From Megalonaias nervosa (Eukaryota; Mollusca; Bivalvia; Unionida; Unionidae): DNA of 64,000 nucleotides. The stretch spans positions 62,001-126,000 of the forward strand of contig JAECUM010003292.1 in NCBI GenBank assembly GCA_016617855.1. Direction: 5' to 3'. The notes under the pieces were generated by a model. It did no database searches, was not told where the DNA came from, and saw nothing but the letters and a program-made list of their open reading frames with translations. Positions within the stretch are counted from its first letter, which is position 1. Each line of letters opens with the position of its first letter. A program made the translations under genes and the position numbers. This document shows positions 1 through 12,208 of the stretch, piece by piece.

Positions 1-1172
1 ACTGGCCATTTTTGCATTTTATGCATACAGTGCAGTTACAGGCCATTTTTGCATTTAATGCATACAGTGCAGTTACAGGCCATTTTTGCATTTTATGCAT
101 ACAGTGCAGTTACAGGCCATTTTTGCATTTAATGCACACAGTTACAGGCCATTTTTACATTTAATGCATAGAGTTACAGGCCATTTTTGCATTTAATGCA
201 TACAGTTACAGGCCATTTTGCATTTTATGCATACAGTTACAGGCCATTTTTGTATTTCATGCATACAGTTACAGGCCATTTTTGTATTTCATGCATACAG
301 TTACAGGCCATTTTTGTATTTCATGCATACATTGGATTTACAGGCCATTTTCGTATTTCATGCATAAAAATGTGTTTACAGGCCATTTTTGCATTTCATG
401 CATATAGTGTGTTTACAGGCCATTTTTGTATTTCATACATACAGTTACAGGCCATTTTTGCATTTCATGCATACATTGGATTTACAGGCCATTTTTGTAT
501 TTCGTGCATAAAAGTATGTTTATAGGCCGTTTTTGTATTTCGTGCATTCGTTTGGTTTTCAGGCCATTTTTGTATTTCATACATACTGTGGGTTTACAGG
601 CCATGTTTGCATTTCATGCATAGAGTGGGTTTACTGGACATTTTTGCATTTCATGCATAGTTACCGGCCATTTTTGCATTTCATGCATACATTGGATTTA
701 CAGGCCATTTTTGTATTTCATGCATACATTGGGTTTATAGGCTATTTTTGTATTTCATGCATACATTGGGCTTACAGGCCATTTTTGCATTTCATGCATA
801 CAATGCAGTTACAGGCCAATTTTGCATTTCATGCATAAAGTGGGTTTACAGGACATTTTTGTATTTCATGCATACATTGGATTTACAGGCCAGTTTTGCA
901 TTTCATTCATACAGTGGGTTTACAGGCCATTTTTGCATTTCATTCATACATTGGATTTACAGGCCATTTTTGTATTTTATGCATACACTGGATTTACAGG
1001 TCATTTTTGTATTGCATACAGTGGGTTCACAGGCCATTTTTGTATTTCATGCATACAGTTACAGGCCATTTTTCCATTTCATGCATAAAGTTACAGGGCA
1101 TGTTTGCATTTCATGCATACAGTTACTGGCCATTTTTGCATTTCATGCATATAGAGCGTTTACAGGCCAGTC
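1..1172. repeat. Minisatellite, 32-37 bp unit
   Basis: About 30 imperfect head-to-tail copies of a unit built on 'acaggccatttttgcattt' followed by 'catgcat' and a variable spacer (acagtt, acattggattt, acagtgggttt). Units of 32 and 37 bp alternate irregularly. The unit is poor in stop codons, so several frames stay open through the array and give Phe/His/Cys-rich translations. I read these as artefacts, not genes. The array probably continues to the left of the window. Confidence 0.95.
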
Positions 1173-1212
1173 ACCATATTCTACAGATCCATTGCTAATA
1201 CATACTCATATG

Positions 1213-1557
1213 AAGACGTGTGTGTGTGTGTTTATGTGTGTGTGTGATTTAGATTTTTAATGTAGCTTTAACAATTTTTCAGTCATATTGCTACGATGTC
1301 TGCAGTGTGACAGTTTATGGTGATGTCTAGCACTGGGGCATCATGCCGCAGACATATGGCATGATGTCCCACCCAGTCACATTATCCTGACATCAGGCTT
1401 TAATTACCAGTCCTAACACTAACCCTTAATGCTGAGTGCCAAGCGAGGCAGCTGTTAGTACCATTTTTTAAAGTCTTTGGTATGACTCGGCCGGGGTTCG
1501 AACCCACGACCTCCCGCATCCGAGGCAGACGCTCTAACCACTAGGCCACCAGAGCAG
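1213..1557 (-). mobile_element. tRNA-derived SINE, family 1, near full length
   Basis: Read on the - strand, the right end is a tRNA-like head with an A-box-like stretch (tggcctagtgg) and a B box (gggttcgaacccc). It is followed by a body containing 'ctcagcattaagggttagtg' and ends near 1213-1245 in 'atctaaatcacacacacaca', a CA-rich tail. The same body and tail recur on the + strand at 13084-13381, and the tail alone at 8216-8303. Head, body and tail are those of a Pol III SINE. The tRNA of origin was not determined. It is not a functional tRNA gene. Confidence 0.85.
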
Positions 1558-1559
1558 TC

Positions 1560-2860
1560 AGTATGAAGACATAGAAAATGTTATCTCTTTTCTTTACTTT
1601 TCAAAGTTTTAGTTGCTTATTTATCATGAAAAACCACTGCAAGATGTAACCTTTCATTTGTTCATTTGTTTAATAATTTTTACCTTAATCAGGATATGGC
1701 CTAGAACTCAAAATTCTAATTTAAAAAGAGGGAGTTTCTAAATACGTGTGAGATTTAACAGAGTAATGTTTTAGGTAGGGCTTGCAAGATTTATGAGTTT
1801 CATACAAAGCCATTCAGTTCTTTTCTTTTAGACACAATGGTCTAAAAAGTAGTGTGATACCCTTGGATTCACCTTGCTTAGTTTACTGTGAGGTATCTAT
1901 TAGAATACATTTTCTTTCTGCAATTTTGGGGTTCTACATGTAGGTGGTAATGTCAGCACTGACTTGGATGAAACAGGAGTTAATGCCAATTCGCACCTTT
2001 AAGATAAACAAAATTAGCATAAATGCTTGTCTGGAAAAATGTTGTAGTGATCATATTTGTTGCACAATAATGTCATTTTGATGTCATGGTCGTTATGAAG
2101 TTAAAACCTTTCTGATGTGAACACTTGCTCATGGGATGGGATCAAATCTGCAGGATGTATTATGTAAAGAATCTGTAAGGAGGGTGGGTGGCAGTTTTTA
2201 CTGTAGTTTCCAATCCAAAACACATATCAACAAATTTCCAAGGCAGATACCATTTGTGCAGGTCGAGACTAAATTCTGCCCATCAGAGGCATATAAAAGT
2301 TTCTCCATTTAAATACATGTAAAATAGTAGCATGGATTCATGATGCAAAGTGTGGAGAATTAATGCTTTGGCACAAGTGACACATTGGCCTGTTTAAATT
2401 ACTGGTAATTTATCTCCAGGCAGGAGAACCATTTTTAAACTGTTTAATACATTTAAAATTATACCCACACTGTGTGCTTGAAAAACGCTAATTTTGGGGA
2501 AATTTCATCAGGCAAAACCTTAATCATTCTAGTGAACACACACTAACAGCGGCCACTCTCCCATATATGTATGTACATGCTTCCTAGTCTGTATTGAGAG
2601 CTTTCTGTCTTGTAAGCATAATTTCTCATCTGGTATGGTTGCACTGGTAAAATGTACGATTAGATCCATATCTGCGACTGAAATAAGACCACAAAATTAA
2701 ATGGTAGCAGCACAATATGCAATTATGGTGGTTAAATTCCAAGAAAACTATGATGTTTTAGATGGCTTTTAGTAGCTGTTTCCTTTCAATGTGGTATGCT
2801 GGAATTAAGATGCATGACTTTATATAGAAATTGATAGCTTTATGTAATGTGTTATAAAAT
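1560..2860. other. No recognisable feature
   Basis: AT-rich unique-looking sequence. No exon, repeat array or mobile element was recognised on either strand. Confidence 0.5.
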
Positions 2861-2864
2861 AGAG

Positions 2865-3000
2865 CAGGGGTCTCAAACTCAAACCACCCTGAGGGCCGCA
2901 CGAGGGCATTTTCTATGGCCTAAGGGCTGCACCACATTAATTTTCTCTCATGACACTTTGTGATGCCAATCATTTTGCGGGCCACAGGATGGTGAGTCCT
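2865..3000. mobile_element. Possible hAT-like terminal fragment
   Basis: The stretch opens with 'caggggtctcaaactc', followed by a GC-rich 'gagggccgcacgagggc'. This resembles the terminal inverted repeats of hAT-superfamily transposons. The matching inverted end was not found, so it is at most one end of a decayed element. Confidence 0.25.
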
Positions 3001-3124
3001 TACTAAGGAATGGGTGTATATCATGTTAAATATGCTGACAGGCCAGTCCACAACTTTGATTAAAAACAAATAATGAGAAATTGTTAGTTTAAAATGCACT
3101 TTACAAACAAAAAGTGTAAAATGT

Positions 3125-4705
3125 ACATATATTGTGCTGTATTGCCTCATTCACGTGCTGGCAGTTGTTTCCCTGTATGCTATTCAACATTCCCACATTT
3201 ACACACTTGGTTTTTTCTCCTTGTGTGTTATTCAGCAATGCCATATGCACATACTGGTGGATTTTACCTTGTGTGTTGTACACATCTGCCAGTTTTACAC
3301 GTTGCTCTTTTACACACTGGTGGGTTTTTCCTTGTGTGTTGTGTTGTGCAGCATTGCCACATTTACACACTTGTATTTTTTTACCTTGTGTGTTATACAG
3401 TACTGTCATATGCACATACTGGTGTTTTTGCCTTGTGTGTTATACAGTACTGTCATATGCACATACTGGTGTTTTTGCCTTGTGTGTTATACAGTACTGT
3501 CATATGCACATACTGGTGTTTTTGTCTTGTGTGTTATACAGCACTGTCATATGCACATACTGGTGTTTTTGCCTTGTATGTTTTGCAGGACTTTCACTTT
3601 TACACATTGTTGGTTTTGATTTGTGTGTTGTGAAACATTTCACTTCGGTCTTGTATTTTGTTTTAACTGCAGTACTGCCACATTCACACAACGGTGGATT
3701 TTGCCTTGTGTGTTGTGCTGGACTGCCATTTGTACACACTAGTGGTATTTGTCCTGTATTTTGTGCAGTACTGGCCCTTGTACAGTGTGTTTTTTGCCTT
3801 GTGTGTTGTGCTGGACTGCCACTTGTACATGCTGGTGCTTTTTTGCCTTGTGTTGTGAAGTGGTGCCACATTTAACAACTGATTGTATCTGTCTGTGTGT
3901 TGGGCAGCATTGCCACACTTACATACTGGTGATATTTGTCTTGTGTGTTGGGCAGCATTGCCACACTCACATACTGGTGATATTGATCATGTGTGTTGGG
4001 CAGCAATTGTCACATTTACATATTGGTGGTTTTTGCTTTGTGTGTTGTACAGCACTGCTGGTATTTTTTGCCATGGGCAGCATTTACATATTGATAGTGT
4101 TTGCTTTGTGTATTGCCTTATTGACATACTGGTAATTTGTGTCTTGTGCAGCATTGCCAATTTATATACAGGTAATCTTTGCTGTGTGCATTTGCATTGC
4201 ACTGCCACATTTGAGTACTGGTAGATTTTGCTTTGCATGTTGGGCAGCATTTCTATATTCACATGCTGGTAGCTTTTCATTTTGGGTTGAGCAGCATTGC
4301 CACATTCACATACTGGCAGTTTTTATCTTGTAAGTTATGTGTTGGACTACATTGCCACATTTACATCTTGCAGTTTTTGGCATGTGTGTTGGGCAGATCT
4401 GCCACATTCAAATGGTGGTAATTTTTGCCTTGTGTTGGGCAGCATTGCCACATTTACATTATGATAGTTTTTGCCTTGTTTATTGGGCATTCATATACTG
4501 GTAGATTTTACATGTGTGTTGGGCAGCATTGGCATATTTTAACATGCTGGTAGTTTTTGCCTTGTGTGTTGAGCAGCATTGCCACATTCACATTCTGGTA
4601 ATATCTGCCCTATTTATTTTATCAGCATTGCCACAATTCACATTTTTGCCTTGTGTGTTGTGCAGCACTGTCACATTTACTTACAGGTAGAATTTGTCTT
4701 GTATG
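3125..4705. repeat. Minisatellite, about 47-56 bp unit
   Basis: About 30 diverged copies of a unit containing 'cattgccacatttacacac', 'tggtggtttttgccttgtgtg' split by variation, and 'ttgtgcagcattg'. Around 3393-3570 the copies are nearly identical with an exact 47-bp period, the most recently homogenised part. Open frames of up to about 250 codons cross it on both strands; they are repeat translations, not genes. Confidence 0.93.
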
Positions 4706-4710
4706 TTTCA

Positions 4711-5997
4711 AGTGCCAATAGTATATAGTATGTAGTAGTATAGTATAGTAGATATACAGCTTGAGGTAGGTTAAATGTTTGGTTTAGAAGGTACATCTTA
4801 TCAATCAGCCATTGTATGTTTTAGTTTGTACTTTATTAAAAGGTCAAGTTCCAAGATCAACAACAACAACACAAGAATAACAATCCTATTTACATGCACT
4901 GCTGCAGGGAATAGTAAGCATACTCCATTATTTTAGGAAAACTATTAAGTAGATACCCAGGACTTATCATTGGTGATATAATTTACCTACTTTTGGAGTA
5001 GTCTTTTAACAATATTTGATGAAAAAGTCAAACAAATACCAGTAGGTCACCTTGGTCAAGCGATACGGCCAATAAAAATGTGTTCTGGTTTCCTGAACAA
5101 CCGTATTTCTTTTCTGCTTACCCTAACCCTAACCCTAATCCTATTTATTGAGGGGTTGGGGAAAAAATTTAGATAAAAGAAAGAATAAAAAAGTTTGGAG
5201 AAAAAATTGATAAAGGTATGTAACTATGAAGATAAATTCACAGTGCGAGTGACGCTTATTTTCTAATTTATGCTTCATTTAAATCTGTCCAGACAAAAAT
5301 ACAAAAAAATGTATTGACCTACCAACCCTAATTTGTTTCAATCTAACCAGAACCACACATATTTCTTTATTTGCCCTGAAGTAGCCAAAGCAGTTTGTGG
5401 ATTTAAGTTACATGTAAGAAGGGTGGCTAATAAATTCCTTTCAGTTTTTGAAGTATCCAAAAACACAATTTAATAAATATCAGTAAGTTTGGCAAGTTAG
5501 TGTAATAGAGATTTATATATTAAGTTTGTATACAAATTTATCTACCCATTTTCAGTACTCTAACTTTTCCAGTCTAGGAGCCAAAAAAGTTTAGTAAGGT
5601 TTGAATATCAATATATCATCCATAAATTCATTGTATCTGTAAATGTCAGAATACATGTACATTGTACATGTATTGTAGAATAATGACTCCTTCAAGAATC
5701 TGTGTCAGTTTCTCTATCTTGTCTTGTCTCATTGCATAATTAATTAGGAAAATGGGAACATTCATAGCATTGTAACCCACCAGGTTGTGCTTGAAAGGGT
5801 GTAGAAAAAAATTGGCACTATATCATTTGACACATATCAACATTCAGGGGCATGATTCCCTAGATCACAATAACTTCTATCAAATGTCATTTGTTTAGTC
5901 AAAGTCTGTTTCCAAAACTATACATGTTAAAAATTTACATTGTTCTGTTTTAAGCTGTTGCCTAAAATCTGTTCTACCTAAGTAAATTGCGGTGCAC
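4711..5997. other. No gene recognised
   Basis: AT-rich sequence with no exon or element that I can support, apart from the short telomere-like run at 5118-5142. Confidence 0.5.
5118..5142. repeat. Short interstitial telomere-like run
   Basis: About three and a half CCCTAA units (ccctaaccctaaccctaatc). This is the animal telomere motif in C-rich orientation, far too short to be a chromosome end. Confidence 0.6.
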
Positions 5998-6004
5998 AAT
6001 CATC

Positions 6005-6045
<41 letters not shown>
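6005..6045. repeat. (AAT)n microsatellite
   Basis: About 13 uninterrupted ATA/AAT triplets. Confidence 0.95.
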
Positions 6046-6046
<1 letters not shown>

Positions 6047-6216
6047 GAGGGTGATATAATTAGTTGCATGGAACTAATCCTCCTTGTGACCCTCTATAAT
6101 TTGTATACATAGTACATAGTTGCACACTCAATAAGGAAGGCACATACAAAATTTCTTTCTTGAGAGAAAAAAAATAACATACAACCTCATACAGAAACAA
6201 ATACCCCCCATGATAA

Positions 6217-6235
6217 ATATATATATATATATATA
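6217..6235. repeat. Short (TA)n microsatellite
   Basis: About nine TA dinucleotides next to the left end of a gypsy LTR. Confidence 0.9.
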
Positions 6236-6333
6236 GAAAAAAGGATATAATAGAAAATGTTTTAAGAACATGCACCAGCTAGGTACATGCATTACAAAAA
6301 AGGTGAGGCAACAAAGTGGAAGGTTTGAAAAGT

Positions 6334-7034
6334 TGTTAGGAACCTATGGTCTTTAACTAAGAAACAGAAAAGAGCAAAAATCAAATTTAGTAAAATTCAA
6401 CAAATAATTAATTGAAAATTTAAAAAGAACTTATAGTATTGTGAATTAAATTTGAAATAGTCCTAAAAGTTCTATGACTAGTCCAGAAGTAACGAGTATC
6501 TGAATGAATTCCAGTGATGTTCCAATGAATTCCAATTCTGAATGTGCTGATGTAAGAGTAGCATGGAATAGTGTTGATGTGCTAACAGTCTTGATGTGTT
6601 ACAATGATATAATCCAAAATGTCTCTAAATAAATTCACAATAATTCCAAAATAATGATTTAGTCTTAAAGCACTTTGTAATTTCAATCTATCATTTTAAT
6701 AAATAAATCCTCTCAAATTAAAACTGAACACAACCAAAAGACTGAATCCACTTTGGATGTTATGAGAGAAATGAGTAATTCTAATATATACACCACTAAT
6801 ATAAAAACCTATATAAAAACCTAAGTCACAATAAGAGGACCAGGATGAGGGTCATCTTAATGGAAGTTTCCATCAAATTGTAAACAAACTTTGTTCCTGG
6901 AATCTTCCAAGGTCAGAATCAGGGATGTGTCTAGAACTCAAAAACCAAGTAAATATGACATTAGTAGGCCACAACTCCAACCCTCAATGATAGATGAACG
7001 TCCGTCATACAATACAGACTAAATATACATAACA
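6334..7034 (-). mobile_element. Gmr1-like family B LTR, copy 1
   Basis: On the - strand the LTR begins with tgttatgtatattta (right end, 7034) and ends near 6334 (plus-strand tgttaggaacc). The same sequence recurs at 11702-12845, 42963-43750 and 47708-48856, all on the - strand. Immediately beyond 7034 lie a purine-rich tract (gaggggagg on the - strand) and an RNase H C-terminus. This fixes it as the 3' LTR of an LTR retrotransposon. Confidence 0.8.
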
Positions 7035-7385
7035 CCTCCCCTCATAAAGAAAAAGAAAGATTTATACAATAAAGTACTTTCTTTTACACATTAGTTAAAT
7101 ATACATAATTATAATAATTTAAAGTTACATGGTAAGATGTCTTATGAATGTCACGTGGTATACACAAAATAAAGAAATATAGGACTTCTATATACATGAA
7201 AGTTCATCTGCAATTAGATTATCTTTTCCCTTGATGTAACTAGTGTAATGTTGTATTCCTGCAACATCAAACTCAACCTTAAAAATTTATAATTTTTGTT
7301 AATGAAAGGGGTTGTGATCACTGAATACAATAATCAGATATGGAGCTGAACTAATAGACACTTCAAAGTGTTGCAAAGCCTATAT
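7035..7385 (-). pseudogene. Gmr1-like family B: polypurine tract and RNase H C-terminus, decayed
   Basis: Reading leftward on the - strand, translation gives ALQHFEV, then an FSDHNP motif near 7310-7330, then [12 protein letters not shown] near 7205-7235, then a stop and the polypurine tract next to the LTR. The same motifs occur in the RNase H of the long + strand element at 37950-38464, so this is a related RNase H 3' end. Upstream, RT/RNase H sequence resumes at 8304-8965 on the same strand after an inserted segment. The two pieces probably belong to one broken element. Confidence 0.75.
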
Positions 7386-8201
7386 CATATCAAAACCAGA
7401 GATCATGGGTTCAAACCCTGGTTGAGTCATATATTATAGGGCTAAATTTATTTATTTCAGGTGCTATGATATTTGGTATAAATTTTAGAAGAAAAGATAT
7501 ATTTGTGTTTAAATTTTGTAAATTCTCTCCATAAATTTAATAAGAGTATGCTTATGATAGACTAGTAGCTAATTAGTCAGTTAAATTCAGAGGCTAAAAT
7601 CCTGGGTGAATACCGTATTATCAGCAGGAAATGTTGTCAAGTTACAGTCCTAGCTGAGAAACTGAAACAAAGAAGTCAATATGACAGTTGGAATGTGTGT
7701 TTGTAAAGCTAATTAAAATCAATTATAGCAAGTTTGCCTTAATACTTAAACACTAAAATTAGTGACCAGTTGTAGGGAAATTTGAATCTCTTTTAGTAGG
7801 TATAAAGTGCTTAAAATAGAGTTGGGTAGTTATAGTTAAATTTTGAATTAAATTGCTGATAAGGATAAAGTTTACAAGTAATTTCCTACTTAATATTATA
7901 TTTTTGAAAATTCTAACATACAGTATCAGTGGGAAAAGAGTGTGTATGGAGAGTAGATATATGACTTTACTTTGGATTACATAATTTAGATTTTGTGCAT
8001 TTTGATATGTAGATTAGAGTTAGATAAAGGGTCTGCATCTAACACAACCAGACCAGAAGTTTAGTTTAGGAAAGGTCTTCAGGGAATGCTCTCTGTGAAG
8101 TCCACTAGGATTGTTTTTAAGCCAGGTCAAACATAGTGCAAGGGAGGCAGCATGAAGAACTAGGTGTATCAGAGTTACATTAAAAGGTAGAAAAGAAAAA
8201 C
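7386..8201. other. Unidentified segment interrupting a gypsy pol remnant
   Basis: About 815 bp separate the RNase H C-terminus (7035-7385) from the RNase H N-terminus and RT (8304 onward). Homology to RNase H stops on both sides. A tRNA-like B box (gggttcaaaccctgg, about 7408) near the left edge suggests a SINE head. The rest was not identified. Confidence 0.4.
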
Positions 8202-8317
8202 CCTCTTGCTTGTGACTAATTCCCCATAGCGTGGTTCCATCAAAGAGGCACTACTACACATACCAAAGACTAATAAAAATGTTAAAAATCCAAATCACAC
8301 ACACCTCTTGCTTGTGA
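8202..8317 (+). mobile_element. 5'-truncated SINE family 1 insertion with 14-bp target duplication
   Basis: An 88-bp insert (8216-8303) ending in 'aaaaatccaaatcacacaca', the tail of SINE family 1, is flanked by exact 14-bp direct repeats cctcttgcttgtga at 8202-8215 and 8304-8317. Truncation at the 5' end with a long target duplication is typical of LINE-machinery retrotransposition. It sits inside the decayed gypsy RNase H. Confidence 0.85.
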
Positions 8318-8965
8318 AAATAATTTCTCTGGTTTTTCTTTAATGTTTTTGAAAAATAGCACACTGGATGATCCCCACTATTTTTATCTTCCTGAATCAA
8401 TACTCCACCAACCCCAACATCCCTTGCATCACAGAGATTTTTTATTGACTGACTGAAATTTGGAGCTGAAAGAACTGGTGGACACTTAAGTATGGTCTTT
8501 AATGCATCAAAAGCCTCATGACATTTTTCAGACTAATGAAACTTGGTTTTCTTACTTGTCAAATTGTCATGGGTTCAACAGTTATGGAAAAATTGGAGCA
8601 ACATTTCCGATAATATCAATCATACCCAAAAACTCGCATCAGTTATTTTTTAGTCCTAGGCACAAGGAATTTAGAGATAGCCTTGAACTTCTGTAGGCTG
8701 AACTTGCCTGAGTCTGACAATATGTCTTAAAAATATAACAGAAGCATGTCAAAACTCACTTTATCCTAAATTAATTGTCAAATTTGTATCTCTGAGTTGA
8801 TCAAAGAATTTTGGAATGGTTTCCAAGTGACATTTCCTTGTGTTGTTGTAGGTGATAAATGCACAGCCATTTCAATACAGTTTTTGAGCAGATATTTACT
8901 AATGGTATCTTTGACAATAAGCCAAATCCCAACTTTCTGAAAATGTATTTGGTTGCCCCCCCCCC
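8304..8965 (-). pseudogene. Gmr1-like family B: decayed RT thumb and RNase H N-terminus
   Basis: On the - strand the translation contains pieces parallel to the RT-RNase H junction of the element at 37623-38464: TWKPFQNSL, an FLRHIV-like stretch, EKCHEAFDALK, DVGVGGVLIQ and HPVCYFSK. They are scattered over several frames with stops, so it is an old, inactive copy. It ends near a run of about ten C residues at 8958-8967. Confidence 0.7.
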
Positions 8966-9009
8966 CCATCAAGGGAGAAATATTGTATATGGCATAACCA
9001 ATTGCCTAC

Positions 9010-9175
9010 AGCTGACCTTGATCACTTAACAGGTTGATGACTACATTGGCCTAGTTTATTCTACCTGTAACGTCATCCAAACAGCTGACCTTGATTTACG
9101 TTGTCACTTAACAGACTGATTGCTAGGTTGGCCTGTTTCATGCTGTTAATTCTACCTAAGACTTCATCCAGACAA
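9010..9175. repeat. Two-copy tandem duplication, about 80 bp
   Basis: The stretch 'acagctgaccttgat ... cacttaacag ... ttggcctagttt ... attctacctgtaacgtcatcca' occurs twice in succession with about 80% identity by eye. Confidence 0.6.
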
Positions 9176-9639
9176 CTTATAGATCCTGAGATGCCAGTAG
9201 GTACCAGCATGCCTTCCAGGCAGGGCAGTGTGATTGACACTCCAAAAATGTTTTGTGGTGCCAGGGTCCAGGGGTCAGTGGATTTAACCCAAATATTCAA
9301 CATTATACAGTTATTTTAAGAACAAGTTATTTACTCATGTTAATCTACAGAAGAGGACTGGAAATTAAAATCTGAATAACAAAAGAAAATGTTTTCTTTG
9401 AAGTATTTTTTACACAGAAAAATAGCTGGCAGGCTTATCATTGTTACATATCATTATCACACACACACACACTGTTTCTGTTTTTAAAATCTATTGGACA
9501 GTGGAATATGATTGGAAGAAGCAAAGAAATAAACCATGTAATAGTGCCACAGTGTGGATGTAAACAAAGGATAATAGAAAATAATGCACTTGCTAATTTA
9601 CTCACAAAATACTCATTGATGTATTAATTTGAGGAATAT

Positions 9640-10160
9640 TTGTAACAATGGAAAAACAGATTAGAAAATTATCTAAGAAAATAAAGAAAATAAGGAAAAT
9701 CTCCAAAAATGATTGAATCATTACAAGAAAATTACCCCAATACATTCTGGAAACTTGTTAAAAGATTGGTTGAAAATGATGATCTGGAAGAGAACTTCCT
9801 GAAGAAGGACTGCAGATAATCTAACATTCCTAAAGTAAAAAACTTTTTCACATTCCTAGACTTGTGCAGGGGCTTTGATACATTACGCTAAGAGGGCTTT
9901 ACTACTTAAAATAAATAGTTATAAAGAATTCTAACTTCAGATCAGCTGTAATGCAAGTAAGGACAAGTACACACTGGTTGGATGTTGAAAGAAGAACATA
10001 AAAGAAGACACAAAGAAGTCATAAATCCTGTAACGTTTGCAAATTAGAAATTGAGGATGAAGTTCTTTTGCTTATATGATGTCCTCAGTACATGAAACAA
10101 AGACAGTTAATATACAAAAAATAACAAACATTTACCAAGAATTTCAACAGCTAAATAAAT
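9640..10160 (+). pseudogene. LINE ORF2 C-terminal remnant
   Basis: In one + frame (with stops) 9933-10113 reads NFRSAVMQVRTSTHWLDVER, then CNVC, then EIEDEVLLL and CPQYMKQRQ. This is the layout of the Cys-containing C-terminal region of many non-LTR retrotransposon ORF2 proteins: a basic R/H segment, C-x2-C, then EDE-hydrophobic-CP-x-Y. Upstream, NYPNTFWKLVKRLVEND (about 9735-9785) also fits ORF2 sequence. The clade (Jockey, CR1 or I) is uncertain. Confidence 0.5.
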
Positions 10161-10164
10161 TATA

Positions 10165-11700
10165 AAAGTTAATCTGCTTCAAAATTGATTGTTCACAATA
10201 TGTATCCCTTCGTCGGTTTGTAGGAGAGTTAATACACAAGATGTTAAAGTGAAGAGAAAATACAGGAATGTAGAAAAAGTAATGCCACCTTTACACTGTT
10301 TGTAATATTAACTATTGATTACTCATAATACATGTTGTTACCTGAATTTAATAAAATAATCCTTAACAAACTCTTATATAAATGATAAGGCATGGACTGA
10401 TAAACACTATAGATATTAAAATTCACACACAAAATGATTTCTGGTTTTACACACCTGTATTAATAAAATTCCATTCTGAAGAACTCATAAGACACCAGAA
10501 CTCGGGTGTCAACATCCATGTAAGTTGCATCAGTTTTAATTGTTGACTGTACTGAAGAATGGAAGAGAAGGCATGTGTGATCTTATGACTAAAAGGGGTT
10601 AGGGTTTAACCCAGGGTTATATGTTGAAAAAGTTTCGTAATTGTGTGATTTCTACTTGAGTTGATGAGCTTGTGTCTTTCACTGTTGTGCAAACATTGAA
10701 TATCTAAGTTTTTCCTTTGACCTTGAAAGGGCTACAAACACAGTATCATACCAGCTATTTCTGTCAATTAAGTAATCTTTGGAATGGATGCTGTTTATTT
10801 CTGGTTGTTTTTTTTATATTTTAATGGCCACTATGGTAATTAATTGTAAGAACTGCTCAGAGGTGATAGTTTTCCATGAGCATTAAGTGTGAAGCTAGGC
10901 AAATAAAAACAATTTATTAGTTACAGGCATATATTACTTTTTGGAAAACCTCTCTCTTTTTTTTGTTCATCATTGAGCCTATGAACACAATGACTTGTAC
11001 ATGTACAATTGAATTTGGATCAAACTATTTTTAGTTGTATAAAAATGAAAAATTGGATAGCACTTAAGGTCAGAGGTCTTATCTCAGGTTTTTAGCTGTA
11101 CTGGCAAGTCACAGTGCATGATGACATAGACAAATATGAATGGATTTTTATCAAGCCCATTCTGTGGATATATCTATTGAATACATTGAATGATCCAAAT
11201 AAATAACATTCTTTTAAGAAAAAATAAATAGAAATTATAGATTTAACCAAACTTAGCACATGGGTATATTTAGACATTGAGACAACTTGAATGATTTTCA
11301 ATCCATGATATCAGGTTCAGGTCAAAGACTGTGATAAAGAGTTTTGCATTGCATGCGTATGTATAATCTTGTAAGCACGTTAACTTGGACATGTAAAAAA
11401 ATGTTTCTGTTGTCAAATTACTAAAATTATACAAAAGCCTTCAAACACTCAGAATATGCTCAACATACACAGCCTAGACCTAGTTTGATGAGTATATAAT
11501 GTTAAATCTGTAACAGAACTATTATTGTGGTAATACATTTATTATAGCAAAATCATAGTTTTTATGTAATGCTAGGTCTCAGATTGGGGAATAATTTTTG
11601 AATGGAGGGTACCTCTCTTATTGACTCTGTTAGGAGTAATCAGCAGAATAAACAACATAGACCCTGATTATCTGCTGGCACTTTTTTTGACAGCAGATTA
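10165..11700. other. No gene recognised
   Basis: AT-rich sequence. No exon, array or identifiable element was seen. Confidence 0.5.
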
Positions 11701-11948
11701 TTATTATGACTCTATGGTCTTAAACTAAGTAACAGAAAAGAACAGAAACCAACAAGTTTTGTACCATTCAAGAAATAATTTATTTCCCTTCAATAAACTA
11801 TGAAAATTTAAAAAGAACTTAGTAAAGTGAATTAAATTCCAAAAAGAACTTAAAGATTTATCACAAGTCCAAATGTATTAAGTTCCTACTGAATTCCAGT
11901 GTTACTCCAAATCAGTTCCAATATTGAATGTGTTGATGTGCCTATAGT

Positions 11949-12208
11949 CTTAAATGTGGTAATGTACCAATGGCTTGAATTGTGATGATGTGCTAATAGT
12001 CTTAAATGTGGTAATGTACCAATGGCTTGAATTGTGATGATGTGCTAATAGTCTTAAATGTGGTAATGTACCAATGGCTTGAATTGTGATGATGTGCTAA
12101 TAGTCTTAAATGTGGTAATGTACCAATGGCTTGAATTGTGATGATGTGCTAATAGTCTTAAATGTGGTAATGTACCAATGGCTTGAATTGTGATGATGTG
12201 CTAATAGT
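11949..12208. repeat. 52-bp array inside an LTR, 5 copies
   Basis: Five essentially identical copies with exact 52-bp period (starts 11949, 12001, 12053, 12105, 12157). Sister LTRs at 42963 and 47708 have a single copy of the corresponding segment, so the array expanded inside this LTR. Confidence 0.95.

Noticed and set aside
187..1260. Open frames of 65-170 codons, rich in Phe, His and Cys
   Set aside because: They coincide with the 32-37 bp array and translate its unit; three frames are open at once and no splice or domain context exists.
1500..1557. tRNA gene-like sequence
   Set aside because: It is the head of a SINE; the same head continues into a SINE body seen elsewhere, and the cloverleaf is not complete.
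3094..4421. Open frames up to 247 codons on both strands
   Set aside because: All are translations of the 47-56 bp minisatellite; both strands are open over the same bases.
5118..5142. A chromosome end
   Set aside because: There are fewer than four telomere units and ordinary sequence on both sides.
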